From an uncultured Pelagibacteraceae bacterium (GTDB taxonomy: Bacteria > Pseudomonadota > Alphaproteobacteria > Pelagibacterales > Pelagibacteraceae): a stretch of DNA of 64,000 nt. The stretch covers positions 43,179-107,178 of the forward strand of contig CACEGO010000001.1 of assembly GCA_902559075.1 (NCBI GenBank). Direction: 5' to 3'. Position 1 is the first letter of the stretch. Each line of letters opens with the position of its first letter. The translations under genes and the position numbers were made by a program. Shown here piece after piece: positions 63,374 to 64,000 of the stretch. The notes beneath the pieces were generated by a model. It made no database searches. It saw only the letters and a list, made by a program, of their open reading frames with translations, and was not told the DNA's origin.

Positions 63374-64000
63374 ATGAAGTTTTTTGAAACTTCAAAATAT
63401 CATTCTTTTAAAAAATCAACTTATATAACATTAAGATGGATAGGGATCTCAGGTCAATTAATTGCAGTAAATTTTGTATATTTTTTTTTAAATTTTCAAT
63501 TTAATTTTTTAACATCAAATTTAATTATTTTCTTAGGAATATTAAGCAACTTGTACTTAATATATATTTATAAAAAAACGCAACTATCAGATAGGTCTGC
63601 TTTTATTTTTTTATTAATTGATATTATGCAATTGGGTATATTGCTTTATTTGTCTGGAGGAATTGTAAATCCATTTATAATTTTTATAATTATTCCAAGT
63701 GTCTTTTCTTCATCAAATTTAAGTTTTAAAACCAATACTCTTCTGGTTATTTTAACAGCATTTATTATTGTGTTTTTAACTTTTTACTCTACAGATTTGC
63801 CTGCTCCATTAAGTGATCACTTTCATGTAAGTCCATATTACTATTATTCTATACCAGTTGCTTTACTTATAGCTTTAGTTTTTCTCAATTATTTTGCGAT
63901 GACATTTGGAACACAATCTAGATTAAGGAAAGAAGCCTTAGCAAAAATGGAGGAAGTTATGGCTACAGAACATGAACTTTTATCTTTAGGTGGTCAAGCA
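63374..64000 (+). CDS. regB: RegB/PrrB/ActS-type redox sensor histidine kinase, N-terminal part (cut by window end)
   Basis: The first 209 codons are in the window. Six hydrophobic segments cover about residues 22-185. The LSGGIVNPFIIFIIIP stretch (about residues 93-108) carries the GGxxNPF heptad that binds ubiquinone in RegB. The frame ends at HELLSLGGQA, where the dimerisation/phosphorylation region should begin. RegB with RegA controls redox-related genes in alphaproteobacteria. It starts three bases after gyrB and is probably co-transcribed. The kinase domain and the partner regA are beyond the window. Confidence 0.85.
   Translation, partial: MKFFETSKYHSFKKSTYITLRWIGISGQLIAVNFVYFFLNFQFNFLTSNLIIFLGILSNLYLIYIYKKTQLSDRSAFIFLLIDIMQLGILLYLSGGIVNPFIIFIIIPSVFSSSNLSFKTNTLLVILTAFIIVFLTFYSTDLPAPLSDHFHVSPYYYYSIPVALLIALVFLNYFAMTFGTQSRLRKEALAKMEEVMATEHELLSLGGQA

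Overview
The window looks like a chromosome segment of a SAR11-type alphaproteobacterium (Pelagibacterales, 'Candidatus Pelagibacter'-like). This is inferred from very high A+T content, lysine/asparagine/isoleucine-rich proteins, and genes packed with 1-4 base stop/start overlaps. The gene sets are alphaproteobacterial: an irr-like regulator facing fabA-fabB-fabI, dut-coaBC-ubiB-ubiE facing mutM-rpsT-dnaA-dnaN, argH-small lipoprotein-lysA, and helicase-TerB-ferredoxin-CarD. The TAXI/TRAP uptake system also fits. No insertion sequence, prophage, CRISPR array or rRNA operon is visible.

Layout. 1-2.6 kb: end of rbfA, rpsO, pnp. 2.6-5.4 kb (minus): a DUF1737 protein, then fabI, fabB and fabA for type II fatty acid synthesis. 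5.4-8.4 kb (plus): an Irr/Fur-type iron regulator that is frameshifted in an A9 run, a short rubrerythrin, a GlpC-like Fe-S protein and a DUF3501 protein, forming an iron/peroxide module. 8.4-13.5 kb (minus): SH3 protein, ThiF-like E1 enzyme, dut, coaBC, ubiB, ubiE. 13.5-17.6 kb (plus): mutM, rpsT, a 340-base gene-free stretch with three 25-base repeats, dnaA, dnaN. 17.6-21.0 kb (minus): acyltransferase, lysA, a 43-residue lipoprotein, argH. 21.0-24.7 kb: TlpA-like thioredoxin, small membrane protein, carboxylesterase, HNH protein, coq7, dsbB, DedA/YqaA protein. 24.7-26.6 kb: tRNA-Leu and an acyl-CoA synthetase. 26.7-31.0 kb: a 29-residue lysine/arginine peptide facing carD-fdxA-terB-helicase. 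31.1-35.9 kb: aminotransferase and a TAXI-type TRAP transporter with a terminator between binding protein and permease. 35.9-37.3 kb (minus): thioesterase, GT25 glycosyltransferase, tRNA-Arg. 37.4-43.4 kb: pyruvate dehydrogenase E1 carrying its own lipoyl domain, E2, an EamA exporter, uppP. 43.6-49.6 kb: gltD-gltB. 49.6-59.9 kb: hydrolase, GT4 glycosyltransferase, thrS-infC-rpmI-rplT-pheS-pheT-lepA. 59.9-64 kb: a glycosyltransferase-like protein, tRNA-Ser, gyrB, and the start of a RegB-type redox sensor kinase cut by the window edge.

Most of the window is core housekeeping. The parts most worth a second look are: (a) the irr reading-frame break, with a 15-base element shared almost exactly by the irr and rubrerythrin promoters; (b) the lipoyl-E1 pyruvate dehydrogenase; (c) the lysine-rich microprotein behind a palindromic leader, next to a CarD with a lysine-rich tail; (d) the repeats upstream of dnaA; and (e) the repetitive pnp leader with an overlapping upstream reading frame. 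Identifications come from recognising motifs and gene order by eye; no database search was run.
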